Assembly: GCA_041391505.1 (NCBI GenBank)
Contig: JAWKNW010000007.1
Coordinates: 124,001 to 188,000, forward strand
Direction: 5' to 3'
Source of the DNA: Rhodothermales bacterium
GTDB taxonomy: Bacteria > Bacteroidota > Rhodothermia > Rhodothermales > JAHQVL01
Length of the DNA: 64,000 nucleotides
The translations under genes were made by a program, and so were the position numbers. This document shows, piece after piece, positions 8,593 to 18,008 of this stretch (positions are counted from its first letter, which is position 1; the number at the start of each line of letters is the position of its first letter). Below the pieces are notes generated by a model. The model was not told the origin of the DNA and did not search any database. It was given only the letters and a program-made list of their open reading frames with translations.

Positions 8593-9312
8593 TTAGTGCG
8601 GTTCGAGCTGCCGACGGACCGAGCGCTCCAGATCGGTGGCGTAGGCTTCGTCCAGGCAGAACGTCGTCACCTCGAACCGGTGCACGTGCTCCTTCACTTC
8701 GATGTAGTGCACGTACGGCTCGCGGCGCGGCGAGGACCAGAACGCCGTGAGCGCTGCGGAGCGAATCCGGGAGGTAAGCACCGCGACGGATTCGGTCGCT
8801 GGCAGTTCGAGGATAAACGTGTGGGCTCGGGCGGATTGCGACCGGTCGGCCGTCGTCAGGGCCGCCTTGCCCAGCTGGCTGTACGGCAGGCGGATGCGCA
8901 GACCGGCGTCTGTTTCCAGCTCCATAGTCCGATACCCCAGCGAGGCGATAAACCCGGCCGCCTGGGCTGTCTCAACCCACTGCCCCGGTGTATAGGCGTT
9001 TTCGGAACGCAGGATGATCCCGCTCACTAGATCCCGCACGGCGAACCAGCCGGCGCCGAACAGCCCCAGCACGATCGCGCCCGATGCCCACCAGAACGCC
9101 TCGCTGTCCTCCGGCGTCAGCAGCCACACGCACCAGAGCACAAAGCCGACGAAGGCGGCTGTCTCCAGCGCCGGCAACAGGCGGTCGAGCCGTTCGCGCA
9201 TCGCCGGCCGGAGCCGAACGACGCGGAGCCCCTTGCGGGCCAGCAGCAGGACGGTCAGTACGATAACGATCGCAACGACGTGCGACACATCGAGAAACAG
9301 CGATTGGATCAT
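8593..9312 (-). CDS. MscS-family mechanosensitive channel-like protein
   Basis: 239 residues with three N-terminal hydrophobic helices (about 10-30, 45-65 and 72-95). A small MscS beta domain follows, with LVSGIILRSENAYTPGQWVE and a GYRTMELETDAGLRIRLPYSQL stretch that matches the conserved 'T-x-x-G-x-x-x-x-x-P-N' region. The usual Asn after Pro is replaced by Tyr. The C-terminal domain is short. Its start overlaps the stop of the giant transporter by four bases (ATGA), so the two are probably translationally coupled. A role in relieving osmotic pressure or gating ion flux is inferred from the family. Confidence 0.82.
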   Translation of the reverse strand: MIQSLFLDVSHVVAIVIVLTVLLLARKGLRVVRLRPAMRERLDRLLPALETAAFVGFVLWCVWLLTPEDSEAFWWASGAIVLGLFGAGWFAVRDLVSGIILRSENAYTPGQWVETAQAAGFIASLGYRTMELETDAGLRIRLPYSQLGKAALTTADRSQSARAHTFILELPATESVAVLTSRIRSAALTAFWSSPRREPYVHYIEVKEHVHRFEVTTFCLDEAYATDLERSVRRQLEPH

Positions 9313-12300
9313 CCGAGCAACCTCCGTTCGACACAGGCGCGGGTGAGATGCGGCAATAAAAAGCGATCGATGGCGAGCACGCCCTGCTCGCGTTCAACGA
9401 CCCACCCGAGCCGCTGCAGCGCGTGCATTTCATGCCGCAGCAGCGTCTCGTCCAGCGAACTGATGCGGTGCAGCCGCTCGCCGGTGAGCGTGCCGTGCAG
9501 CAGCAAATGGACGACGATCGCCCTCTGGATCGGGGACAGCGTGTCGACGACTGACGCGTCTGGCGGGGACAGCGGCGCTACGGCGATCCCTTCTGCCCCG
9601 ACCCGGTCGATGGCGACGATCCATGCGTGCAGCGCCGCGCCCACGTTGCCACGGGCATAATCGAAGAGGCTGGTGAACAGGCGGGCGAGCGTCCAGGCGG
9701 ATACCCGATCCTCGGGCTCGCCGTCGATGGTGAAGGTCATGCCGGCCGAGCGATGGCGCAGCAGGATGACGTTCTTGATCTGTTCGGCATTCGACGGCGA
9801 ACGGGTGACGATATCCAGAAACAGACCCGAAACCGGGTGGATGCGGTCGATCAGCTTGAACGCATGCACATTGGCGTTGATCAAAAAGAAGCACTGGCGG
9901 CCATAGCGTTCCATCCACCCGGCGATCAGGGCGAGCGCCGCCGTGCCGTCCGGACTCCGCTCCCACCACCGTTCGAGGTCATTGAGGATGAGCACGCTCT
10001 GCGCCGGCAGCTGCGCGAACCCCTCCTCGAGCGTGCCGGCGATCCCGAGGGCGCGCTTCAGCTCGCGTTCGAGGATGACCGGATCGCACGTCCCGCCGGG
10101 GACCGGATTGAGATGGAAGATGGCGTCGCGTTTGAAATAGGTCTGCGCCACCAGCTGGCACAGGGCGGTCTTGCCCGAATACGCCTCCCCGAGCACCAGC
10201 AGGCCGCCGTGTACCCCGCGCGTCCAACGGTCGACCGCCTGATGCGCCCGTTCGATCTGAGGCTCGGCGCCCACCCAGAATTCCTGGGTGATGTTGGGGA
10301 GATCGAGAAACAGTTGCCGGTAGTAGAGCGGCAGGCCGCGCATGACCGTCGCGTCCGGCGATACGGCATCCACCAGCCGGAGGCCTTCGTGGGCGGCTGC
10401 GCCCAGGTACGGATCGGCTTCCTGGAGCTGCCGGGCGAAGAGCACGCCCTCGCTGCGGCTGTAGAGCAGGCGGACGAGCCCGTCGCGGACCATGTGATGC
10501 GCGCGCTCCCACGTGGCGCGAAAACGCGACTGGATCTGCCGGCCGGTGTGCCCGCGCACGTAGCGCTGCAGATCCCCTTCGGTGCGCGTGATGGTGTACG
10601 GATTGAGCTGCTGGACAGCCGTATCCAGGCGCGAGCCGATCAACGCGACCAGCCCGTCGCTCTCGTGCTCCAGCTGGGTCAATTGCGCCTGAAGCCGCTC
10701 TAGCCCTTTCTGGAGCAGCGGGTTTACGGCGGCTTCCACCTCGCCGGCATCGGTCAGTCCGGGTTCCTCATCCACATGAAAGGACACCAGCCGCATCACA
10801 TCCTGCGCGATGGCGAACAGGCGCTGGGCCTTCCCCGGCCAATCGGCGAGTTCGTCGTTGATCGGACCGAGCAGTTCCATCTCCACAATGTAGTCCACAA
10901 CGCGGCGCAGGGACACCGTGATGATATCGACATCGTCGAGCGGGCGATCGACAAGCAGTTGCACGGCCTGTTCGGAGAGGGTGCGGACCGACTCCGGCAA
11001 CTCCTCGACGGCCGCGCGAACATCGGCCACGAATTGCTGGTGGATACCTTTCAGATCAAACGTCGCCGGCACCGAGAACGCCGGCCGGATCCGCGTTCCC
11101 GCATCCGATCGCAGGGACGCCAGCGCGGCATGCACCTCCTTCTCCATATCGCGAACGGGCCGCGCGAGGTTGTTCTGGAGCGAAAGCGCCACTTCCTCCT
11201 GGTACCGCTGCGCGATGGTCCGAAGCCGCATCTGAAACGAGATCAACTGGATGCCCAGCGCGGCGCGCGTCATGAGCAGACGCTGGTTTTCTTCCCAGTG
11301 ACGCGGCGCATCGAGCAGGGCGGCGGAGAGGCGGTCCTGCTCCGCCCGGTCGCGCTGCTGCCGGCCGGATCCGGTATGCACTTCCGAAGCGATATCCTGA
11401 ACGAGTTCACGCGCGCCGAGCCGCAGGGCCTCCTGAATCCGGCGGTGCTGCTGCTGGTATCCGCCGAGAAGGTCGCTCCACGCGGACTGGATGTGATCCT
11501 GCTCCGCGCTCAGCGCGGCAACGGCGTCCCCTTCCTCGATGCGCAGCGCAACCCGGTGCAGCGCGTCGAACGCGTTCTGGAGCAGCACGAGGGTCTGCTC
11601 CGAGAACGCATGCACTGCCCTGCCGGTCTCTTCCACCTGCTTGAGGATAAGACGCTGGAGCGCTTCCGTACCGCGCGCCTCGACGAGGTCTCGAAAGGGA
11701 ATGACGACGGTCCGTGAACGGTTCGTCAGTCGCTCGATCAGGGAGGGATGTTCGCCCGCCGGCAGGCGATCAACCGGGCGCTGCAACTCTTCCGGAGTCT
11801 GACGGACCAGATTGCGAACCAGCGATCGCTCTTTCACGAGGGCGGTTTCGAGCAGCCGCTGCTGGATGGGAAGCTGTTCCTCCATGAAGCTTGCCAGCTC
11901 GTCCCGCAGGTGAAACGCGAGTGAGGCCTGGGTTCGCTGGATCGTTCGCCGGGCGCGTGGACGGTCCTGCTTGTCGAGGCCCCGGGCGAGCGCCTCGAGC
12001 GACCGTTTGATCGCACCGCTCACCGAGACGCCGAGGTCGCGGTGCATCTCTCCGATCGCGGCCAGCGCCGGGTCCGCCAGCTCGCTGGTGATCGCTTCGA
12101 TCCCGTCGCCGGCATGTTGGACCGCCCAGCGCAGCGTCTCATCTTCCGGCAACTGCAGCGCCGGCAGTTCGGTGACGGCCGGCGGAAGCGCCTTCGCCTC
12201 ATCCACCCCACGGGGCGAGGTATCGATGCCCACCGACAGGTCGTTGAAGAACGTGGAGGCGCGCACGAGCAGCACCGTACCCAGCCGTTCGAGCAGCCGG

Positions 12301-14393
12301 TCGGCGTCTTCCATATAGGCCGACGCGTTTTGCGTCGACAGCGCCGGCATGCCGATAATGGTCAGATCGCTCTTCGCGGATTCGTATCCGATGATCTCGT
12401 GGATCGGCTTCCGGCCCACGACATTGTTGATCACCTGCGCGCGGCCCTGGATGCGGAACGACTCCAGGATGCCGTCCATCCGGCTCTGGATGGCGTTGCT
12501 GTACGCCGTGTCCCCCTCGTTGATCACCAGAAAGCGGATGCTCGCGCCGGCCCAGGTATCCGAACTGGTCAGGAAACGGATCAGCGCCAGCGTGAGCGAA
12601 ATGTTATTGTTGCCGCCGCGCCACCACACGTCAATCGTCTGCTGCGCACCGTAGCCCCGCTCGCGGTCGATATCCAGCAACAGCAGGTTCAGATCGAGTT
12701 CGGCGTACCGGCGCAACAGCGCGACGAAGCGCTCCGGATCCCGACTGTTGCCGGCCCACCCCATGATCACCGCGTTGGGTTCGACGCCGGAAAAGCCGTG
12801 GTAGGTCGCGATGGCCTCCATCGCCTCGTACGCATCGGGGCATTCGAGCCGGCGGGAGAAGATGCCGGCCTCCACCTCCGCCTGGTCGTCGAGCACCTGC
12901 GAAACGCGGGGTTTTAGGCGATCGGACTGCGCATTGACGACCAGATCGAAGTTTGAGAGCAAGCCGCGCCGGTGTACCAGCCACGTCGCCAGCGCCATCA
13001 TCGGGTCGCGCGCGTGCGTGCCGAAGCTGAACAGCAAGATGTTCGGTCGCCAGTTCCGTTCGTGCACGTCGCTGCGGGCGAGGCGCTGCAGGCCGGCACG
13101 CAGCAGCGAGGACCAGAACCCTTCCCACGTATCTCCGCTCTCCAGGGTGAGCTCCTTCCGCTTCAGGTACAGGAACACCAGCCCCAGCAGCACCGACGCG
13201 CCGATCATCGCGACGAAATCCAGCTGGATCATCACGACAAAACAGGCCAGGGCGCCGAGCAGACTGACGACACGGGGGATCCTGAAGTCCGGCCGGAAGT
13301 CCGGGCTCGCCCAGCTTTCGATGTAGCAGCTAAGGTTGAGGAAGCCGTACGTCGTGATGAAGAACATCGACACGATGCGCGCGATGACATCGAGTTCGCC
13401 GATGAGGATGCCGGCCTCCGCGATGATGAACGTCAGGATGAGGGCGTTGCGCGGTTCGTTTTCCTTCCCATAGCCGGCCGCAAAAAATTTGTGCACCACC
13501 CGGTCCGACGCCGTCGCCTGCAGGATGCGCGGCGCGCCGAGGATGCTGCCCAGCGCCGAGCTGATCGTCGCCCCCCAGATACCCGCCACGACCGCCGGCG
13601 CGAACAGTGCCATATCCAGCAGCACGTTCGGGTTGTTGATCAGCTGGTCCGCGCTCACGGTGAACGAGAAGTAGGCGGCCAGACCGATGTAGACGACCAG
13701 ACCAACGCCGATCGCCCAGATCGTGCCCGAGGGGATGGACTTCTTCGCATCCTGGAGATCGCCGGACATCGAGACGCCGGCCTCGAACCCCGTCACCGCC
13801 GGGAAAAAGATGCCGAAGAGTACGATAAACGGCGCCGCGGTGGGCAGGCTATCGAGGAGCGGCGCCGCCGGCGCGAAGTCGTGCTGGCCGAAGAAGATGG
13901 ACAGCAGCGAGAGCACGATGGCGGCCATGATGAAGAATTGCATCTTCAGCGCCAGCGCCGTGCTGATCAGCGTCACGGCCGTGACCACGACCAGGGTAAT
14001 GCTGCCGGCAAACCGGATCGCATTCTTCGAGACCTCCCACCCCCAGTAGCTCAGAAAGCTCTCTGAAAACCCGATGACGTACAGGCTCACGCTGAACGAA
14101 AGGCCGACGAACAGCGCCAGCCCCAGCGTCCCGCCGATCGGCAGACCCAGGCTCCGCGAGAGCATGTAGTAGGTCCCGCCAGCCTGGACTTTTTTGTCGG
14201 TGGCGATCGACGCCACGCTCAACCCGGTGGCTACGGAGATGAGGTGCGCGACGAGGATGATGCCGACGGTCGTCCACAACCCCGCCTGCCCCACGATCGA
14301 GGGCAGGCGCAGGTACATAATGACGCCGAGGATGGTCAGAATCGAGGGCGTAAAGACACCGCCGAAGGTGCCGAATTTCTTTGCGGTTGGCAT
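9309..14393 (-). CDS. Giant SLC12-type cation-chloride transporter fused to a P-loop ATPase
   Basis: 1694 residues. Residues 1 to about 415 are a 12-helix APC/SLC12 permease (FGTFGGVFTPSILTILGVIMYLR is the family signature, here split by eye). About 430-735 matches the cytoplasmic SLC12 C-terminal domain (NWRPNILLFSFGTHARDP, then GWAGNSRDPERF). About 735-1340 is a long, probably coiled-coil helical region. A P-loop NTPase follows, with Walker A GEAYSGKT (1402-1409) and Walker B VLILND (Asp1472). About 1615-1694 looks like a winged-helix module, as in STAND/ORC-type ATPases. Ordinary bacterial SLC12 proteins stop after the cytoplasmic domain. The frame is unbroken. It is coupled to the MscS gene downstream, suggesting nucleotide-controlled ion or volume homeostasis; this is inference. 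Confidence 0.88.
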   Translation of the reverse strand: MPTAKKFGTFGGVFTPSILTILGVIMYLRLPSIVGQAGLWTTVGIILVAHLISVATGLSVASIATDKKVQAGGTYYMLSRSLGLPIGGTLGLALFVGLSFSVSLYVIGFSESFLSYWGWEVSKNAIRFAGSITLVVVTAVTLISTALALKMQFFIMAAIVLSLLSIFFGQHDFAPAAPLLDSLPTAAPFIVLFGIFFPAVTGFEAGVSMSGDLQDAKKSIPSGTIWAIGVGLVVYIGLAAYFSFTVSADQLINNPNVLLDMALFAPAVVAGIWGATISSALGSILGAPRILQATASDRVVHKFFAAGYGKENEPRNALILTFIIAEAGILIGELDVIARIVSMFFITTYGFLNLSCYIESWASPDFRPDFRIPRVVSLLGALACFVVMIQLDFVAMIGASVLLGLVFLYLKRKELTLESGDTWEGFWSSLLRAGLQRLARSDVHERNWRPNILLFSFGTHARDPMMALATWLVHRRGLLSNFDLVVNAQSDRLKPRVSQVLDDQAEVEAGIFSRRLECPDAYEAMEAIATYHGFSGVEPNAVIMGWAGNSRDPERFVALLRRYAELDLNLLLLDIDRERGYGAQQTIDVWWRGGNNNISLTLALIRFLTSSDTWAGASIRFLVINEGDTAYSNAIQSRMDGILESFRIQGRAQVINNVVGRKPIHEIIGYESAKSDLTIIGMPALSTQNASAYMEDADRLLERLGTVLLVRASTFFNDLSVGIDTSPRGVDEAKALPPAVTELPALQLPEDETLRWAVQHAGDGIEAITSELADPALAAIGEMHRDLGVSVSGAIKRSLEALARGLDKQDRPRARRTIQRTQASLAFHLRDELASFMEEQLPIQQRLLETALVKERSLVRNLVRQTPEELQRPVDRLPAGEHPSLIERLTNRSRTVVIPFRDLVEARGTEALQRLILKQVEETGRAVHAFSEQTLVLLQNAFDALHRVALRIEEGDAVAALSAEQDHIQSAWSDLLGGYQQQHRRIQEALRLGARELVQDIASEVHTGSGRQQRDRAEQDRLSAALLDAPRHWEENQRLLMTRAALGIQLISFQMRLRTIAQRYQEEVALSLQNNLARPVRDMEKEVHAALASLRSDAGTRIRPAFSVPATFDLKGIHQQFVADVRAAVEELPESVRTLSEQAVQLLVDRPLDDVDIITVSLRRVVDYIVEMELLGPINDELADWPGKAQRLFAIAQDVMRLVSFHVDEEPGLTDAGEVEAAVNPLLQKGLERLQAQLTQLEHESDGLVALIGSRLDTAVQQLNPYTITRTEGDLQRYVRGHTGRQIQSRFRATWERAHHMVRDGLVRLLYSRSEGVLFARQLQEADPYLGAAAHEGLRLVDAVSPDATVMRGLPLYYRQLFLDLPNITQEFWVGAEPQIERAHQAVDRWTRGVHGGLLVLGEAYSGKTALCQLVAQTYFKRDAIFHLNPVPGGTCDPVILERELKRALGIAGTLEEGFAQLPAQSVLILNDLERWWERSPDGTAALALIAGWMERYGRQCFFLINANVHAFKLIDRIHPVSGLFLDIVTRSPSNAEQIKNVILLRHRSAGMTFTIDGEPEDRVSAWTLARLFTSLFDYARGNVGAALHAWIVAIDRVGAEGIAVAPLSPPDASVVDTLSPIQRAIVVHLLLHGTLTGERLHRISSLDETLLRHEMHALQRLGWVVEREQGVLAIDRFLLPHLTRACVERRLLG

Positions 14394-14502
14394 ATTCGCG
14401 AGGCGCTTTCAATGCCCCGACCCGGGGAAATCCGGACGGGCGCGTGCATCATAATAGCGTTTTCCGAAACGGAAAGGCGCGGCGCCCCGGATGCGCGTCC
14501 GC

Positions 14503-15345
14503 CTACAGCGTCTCTTCCTCCGGGTACGCCTTCTTTTCGCGATACGGCATGAACGGGATCCGGAGCAAGGTGCCGACGCGGCCGGCTTCCGGCTCCGCCA
14601 TGTGCGTGTCCACCCCGTACACCAGCCGGCGGTTATCCGCCGTCCTGAAGGTCCCGAACAGCCGGTCCCAGAAGCTGAAGATGTTGCCGAAGTTCGAGTC
14701 GGTGTAGGGCATCCGGTAGTGATGGTGGACCCGGTGCATGTTCGGCGTGCAGAACACTGTCACGAGCGCGTTGTCGAGCCAGGCCGGCATGCGTACGTTG
14801 GCGTGGTTGAACTGGGTCAGCACCACCGACATCGTCTGGTACATAAACACCATCCACATCGGCGCGCCGACGATAAACACCGCCAGGGTGGTGAACACGA
14901 ACCGGAACACGCTCTCGCCGGGATGATGCCGGTTCGCCGTCGTGGTGTCGACGTGCTGGTCCGTGTGGTGCACCAGATGGAAACGCCACATCCATTTCAC
15001 GCGATGCTCCACATAGTGCACGAGCCACGCCCCGATGAGGTCGAGCAACAGGATGCCCACCAGGGTGAAGAGCCAGAGCGGCATCGCGACCCACTGGATC
15101 AGCCCGAACCCGTTCGCCACCACCCAGTCCGACGACTTCACCAGCAAAAACGCCATCGAAAAATTGACGACGATGGTGGTGAGGGTAAAAAACAGGTTGA
15201 CGCCGGCGTGCCGCCATTTCCGGTAATCGGCGGCAAAAAGCGGCGCCGCGCTCTCGATCAGCCAGAAGACCGTCAGCCCGCCCACCAGGAACAGCGTCCG
15301 ATGGGACGTGGGCATGTTGGCGAAGTAGTCAACGATCGATTCCAT
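14503..15345 (-). CDS. Fatty acid hydroxylase / sterol desaturase family protein (paralogue 1)
   Basis: Membrane di-iron enzyme family that hydroxylates or desaturates lipids. The 280 residues have four hydrophobic segments and the histidine clusters HYVEH, HLVHHTDQH and HRVHHH that bind the two irons. The pattern HPGE between them is also typical. Closest family members act on fatty acids, carotenoids or sterol-like lipids, and the substrate cannot be told from sequence. A paralogue lies at 49634-50506. The gene stands alone: the 108-base gap to the giant transporter downstream is empty and its upstream side opens on a long intergenic region. Confidence 0.88.
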   Translation of the reverse strand: MESIVDYFANMPTSHRTLFLVGGLTVFWLIESAAPLFAADYRKWRHAGVNLFFTLTTIVVNFSMAFLLVKSSDWVVANGFGLIQWVAMPLWLFTLVGILLLDLIGAWLVHYVEHRVKWMWRFHLVHHTDQHVDTTTANRHHPGESVFRFVFTTLAVFIVGAPMWMVFMYQTMSVVLTQFNHANVRMPAWLDNALVTVFCTPNMHRVHHHYRMPYTDSNFGNIFSFWDRLFGTFRTADNRRLVYGVDTHMAEPEAGRVGTLLRIPFMPYREKKAYPEEETL

Positions 15346-15939
15346 GTGTATTTATGTCAACTTACAGGCGTCTCGTCGCGGTGTCGTCCATGCACGCCCC
15401 GCCCGAATACACGGTGCGGCGTGACGGCCCACGGCGAGAGGCCACAAAATCGTACAAGACGCCGAAAAAACGGAAACCTGGGCGAACGGTATTCCGTTTA
15501 GGACGGCATCCACGGTTATCTAGACTCAATCTAAATCAACACTCGGTTATCCAGGCACAAAAATGAGCGCCCGCTTGTTTGTCGATACTACCGATTCCCG
15601 TGCACATCACCAATCCTTTCGCTGCTTCGTGCGCGGCTGGCTTTTCCTGCTGACCCCGTTCGAACGCCTGGCGCGCCGATAGCCCCCGCGCGCTAACCCT
15701 CCTCCTCGCACGCCCGTTGCCGATGTCCGCCTGACGCGCCATCCCGGCTTCCGGCGTCGCTCGTAGCCTTCCCCTTGCTCTCGGACACCCGCCGTTGCGC
15801 TCCAGCGCGACGCACGGGCCGGGAAACGTCTATCCACGCGTTACAACCAACGGCACCGCTGTATGGGTGAGGTATACCCTGTCGCAGCGTCGGAGGGGTA
15901 CGCGTGGCTGCTCACCAACCAACCAACCAACCCATACCG
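15346..15939. other. 594-bp intergenic region
   Basis: No convincing ORF, RNA gene or terminator. It separates the divergent hydroxylase and carbonic anhydrase genes, so it should hold both promoters. Visible items are a near-palindrome at 15518-15536 (listed separately) and a run of AACC repeats at about 15916-15931 just before the carbonic anhydrase start. Confidence 0.6.
15518..15536. promoter_or_regulatory. Imperfect palindrome, possible regulator operator
   Basis: ATCTAGA and TCTAAAT form inverted halves (six of seven positions) around a 5-bp centre. The AT-rich site stands out in GC-rich DNA and resembles DtxR/Fur-type operators in form only. No regulator gene is adjacent. Confidence 0.25.
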
Positions 15940-16647
15940 ATGAAAAACCTGTATCTCTCCCGTACCCTGCTGTTCTCAGGCCTTCTGGCATTGACGCTGG
16001 CGACGACCGCTTGCGCGCAGCGCGTGCCGGCGCTCACCCATGCGGCCCAGGCAGAGATATCACCTGCCGAGGCGCTCGACATGCTGAAGGAAGGCAACGC
16101 GCGTTTTACGTCCGGCAAGATGCTGGACCGCGACCTGAAAGCGCAGGTGTCGCAAACCGCGGCGGGCCAGTACCCCTACGCGGTCGTGCTCGGCTGCATC
16201 GACTCGCGCGTGCCGCCTGAAATCGTCTTCGATCAGGGGATCGGCGACATCTTCGCACCGCGCATCGCCGGCAATTTCGTCAATACCGACATCCTCGGAA
16301 GCATGGAGTTCGCCACCAGAGTGGCCGGCTCTAAAATCATCGTGGTGCTCGGTCATACGGAATGCGGCGCCGTGAAAGGGGCGTGCGACCATGTCGAACT
16401 GGGCAACCTCACCCATACCCTGAGCAACATTTCGCCCGCCGTTTACGCGGTGGAGGAGGTGATCGGAGACCGAACCTCAAAAAACAAGGCGTTCGTGGAC
16501 CAGGTGGCGCACATGAACGTACGCATGACCGTGCAGAACATCCTGGACCGGAGCCCGGTCATGAAGGACCTGGTTGACCGCGGCGAATTGCTCGTCGTCG
16601 GCGCCATGCACGATGTCAGCACGGGCAAGGTTACCTTTATGGATTGA
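15940..16647 (+). CDS. Beta-carbonic anhydrase, lipoprotein form
   Basis: Interconverts CO2 and bicarbonate with zinc. From the ATG at 15940 the product is 235 residues, with a hydrophobic leader ending in a lipobox-like TTAC (Cys about residue 25), so it should be exported and anchored. The zinc ligands are Cys86, His139 and Cys142, with the Asp88-Arg90 dyad (CIDSR ... GHTEC). The earlier in-frame ATG at 15904 would place charged, AACC-repeat-encoded residues before the leader and is rejected. A porin gene follows on the same strand and a second, cytoplasmic carbonic anhydrase comes after it. Confidence 0.9.
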   Translation: MKNLYLSRTLLFSGLLALTLATTACAQRVPALTHAAQAEISPAEALDMLKEGNARFTSGKMLDRDLKAQVSQTAAGQYPYAVVLGCIDSRVPPEIVFDQGIGDIFAPRIAGNFVNTDILGSMEFATRVAGSKIIVVLGHTECGAVKGACDHVELGNLTHTLSNISPAVYAVEEVIGDRTSKNKAFVDQVAHMNVRMTVQNILDRSPVMKDLVDRGELLVVGAMHDVSTGKVTFMD

Positions 16648-16775
16648 CATCGGTTGATCGGGGATGACGCCATGGCCGGCGCGGTTCGGCCATGGCGTCT
16701 CGATCATCGCCGGCCCGGGAACGACCGGTATTTCGGGCGCACACGACCAGACCATACACGTTTTCTCACGATTCC

Positions 16776-17897
16776 ATGCACATAGTAGCCGATAAAAAAC
16801 GACGCGTCTTTCCAGCACCACTCATGGCACTCGGATGCCTCCTCGCCGGCGCCCTCTGCGCCCTGCCCGCCAACGCCCAGAAGGCGGTTGATCTCCAGTG
16901 GGGGATGGCCATCCAGCCTCGCTTCAGCTACGGACTCGATGCCGGCGACGACACCGAAAGCGCCGGCTTCGGCATTCGGCGCGCGCGCCTGCGCACGGTG
17001 ATGACCTACGAACAGAAGGCCGGCCTGCATTTCGACGCCGACTTCGCCGGCGGGACTGCCGGCGTCGTCGATCTGTTCGCCTTTTACCGGATGTCGCCCA
17101 ATGTCCGGCTCCGGCTCGGCTACCTCGCCGGCCCGCAGCCCCGCGCGTACATCCCGACCGGTTTCCCGTTCATCGACGGGATCGACCGCGCGGCGATCGC
17201 CGAACGATGGGCTCAGTCCACCATCGGCGGTTCGGGGCGCGACTTCGGGATGGAGGTACAGTACGACGACCGCCGCACCCGGCTCGCGGCATTTGTCCAT
17301 AACGGCGACGGCAACATCGCGCGCGCCAACCTGCGCCGGGGCATTGCGGGGCTCTCCGCAACCGGAGGCGCAACGACCCGGGGCATCGCCGTCAGCGGAT
17401 CGGCCAGCCACGCGATCCAGGGCCTCGCGGGGCTCGAGGTGGGCGGTTTCGCCGGCTACAATGCCTCCAGAAATCCCAATACGGCCGCGACGTCCGGTGA
17501 TCCAGGCCGCGATTATGCCACCTATTCGGCCCACGTCTACTGGGGCGCGATCCCCGGCAGCCAGCCCGTGCGGATGAAGGCGGAGATCCTCGGCATCCAG
17601 TATGCCGCCGCCGGCGGCGCGCCTTCGCAGCAGGCGCTCGGGGTGGCCTTCACCGGGGCCGCGCGCCTGGTCGAAGGCAGCGAGCTGGTCGCCAGCTACG
17701 AACAGTACGCCGGCGACACCGATGCCGACTCGGATCGCTACGTGCTGGCCGGCATCACATTCAGCCCGAGCGCGCGCCGGGGCCTTGCGTACGGCCAGGA
17801 GCGGTTCACGCTGGCCTATCTGTATGGCGCGCCGGCCGGCGTCAGCGCCAGCGCGCAACACATGGTGGTGCTCCAATTCCAGTTTGCCCTCTGGTAA
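16776..17897 (+). CDS. Phosphate-selective-porin-like outer membrane protein (OprO/OprP type)
   Basis: 373 residues from the ATG at 16776. It has a signal peptide ending ANAQ, then the porin opening QWGMAIQPRFSYG with the FGIRRARLR strand typical of the OprO/OprP family. Alternating amphipathic strands run to a C-terminal aromatic strand, MVVLQFQFALW. The upstream ATG at 16692 is rejected because it adds a non-signal leader. It lies between two carbonic anhydrases and upstream of a Na/Pi symporter, which would fit passage of bicarbonate or phosphate across the outer membrane. The anion is not determined by sequence. Confidence 0.78.
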   Translation: MHIVADKKRRVFPAPLMALGCLLAGALCALPANAQKAVDLQWGMAIQPRFSYGLDAGDDTESAGFGIRRARLRTVMTYEQKAGLHFDADFAGGTAGVVDLFAFYRMSPNVRLRLGYLAGPQPRAYIPTGFPFIDGIDRAAIAERWAQSTIGGSGRDFGMEVQYDDRRTRLAAFVHNGDGNIARANLRRGIAGLSATGGATTRGIAVSGSASHAIQGLAGLEVGGFAGYNASRNPNTAATSGDPGRDYATYSAHVYWGAIPGSQPVRMKAEILGIQYAAAGGAPSQQALGVAFTGAARLVEGSELVASYEQYAGDTDADSDRYVLAGITFSPSARRGLAYGQERFTLAYLYGAPAGVSASAQHMVVLQFQFALW

Positions 17898-18008
17898 GGC
17901 CGCGCATTTCTTGTCGTTCCCGGTGGGGAGTGGTAGATTTGCTGCCATCGTCGGAGCATCTTCCCGCGCTCCCTGCCCGGGATCGACCGGCGGCCTTACC
18001 AGGAATAC

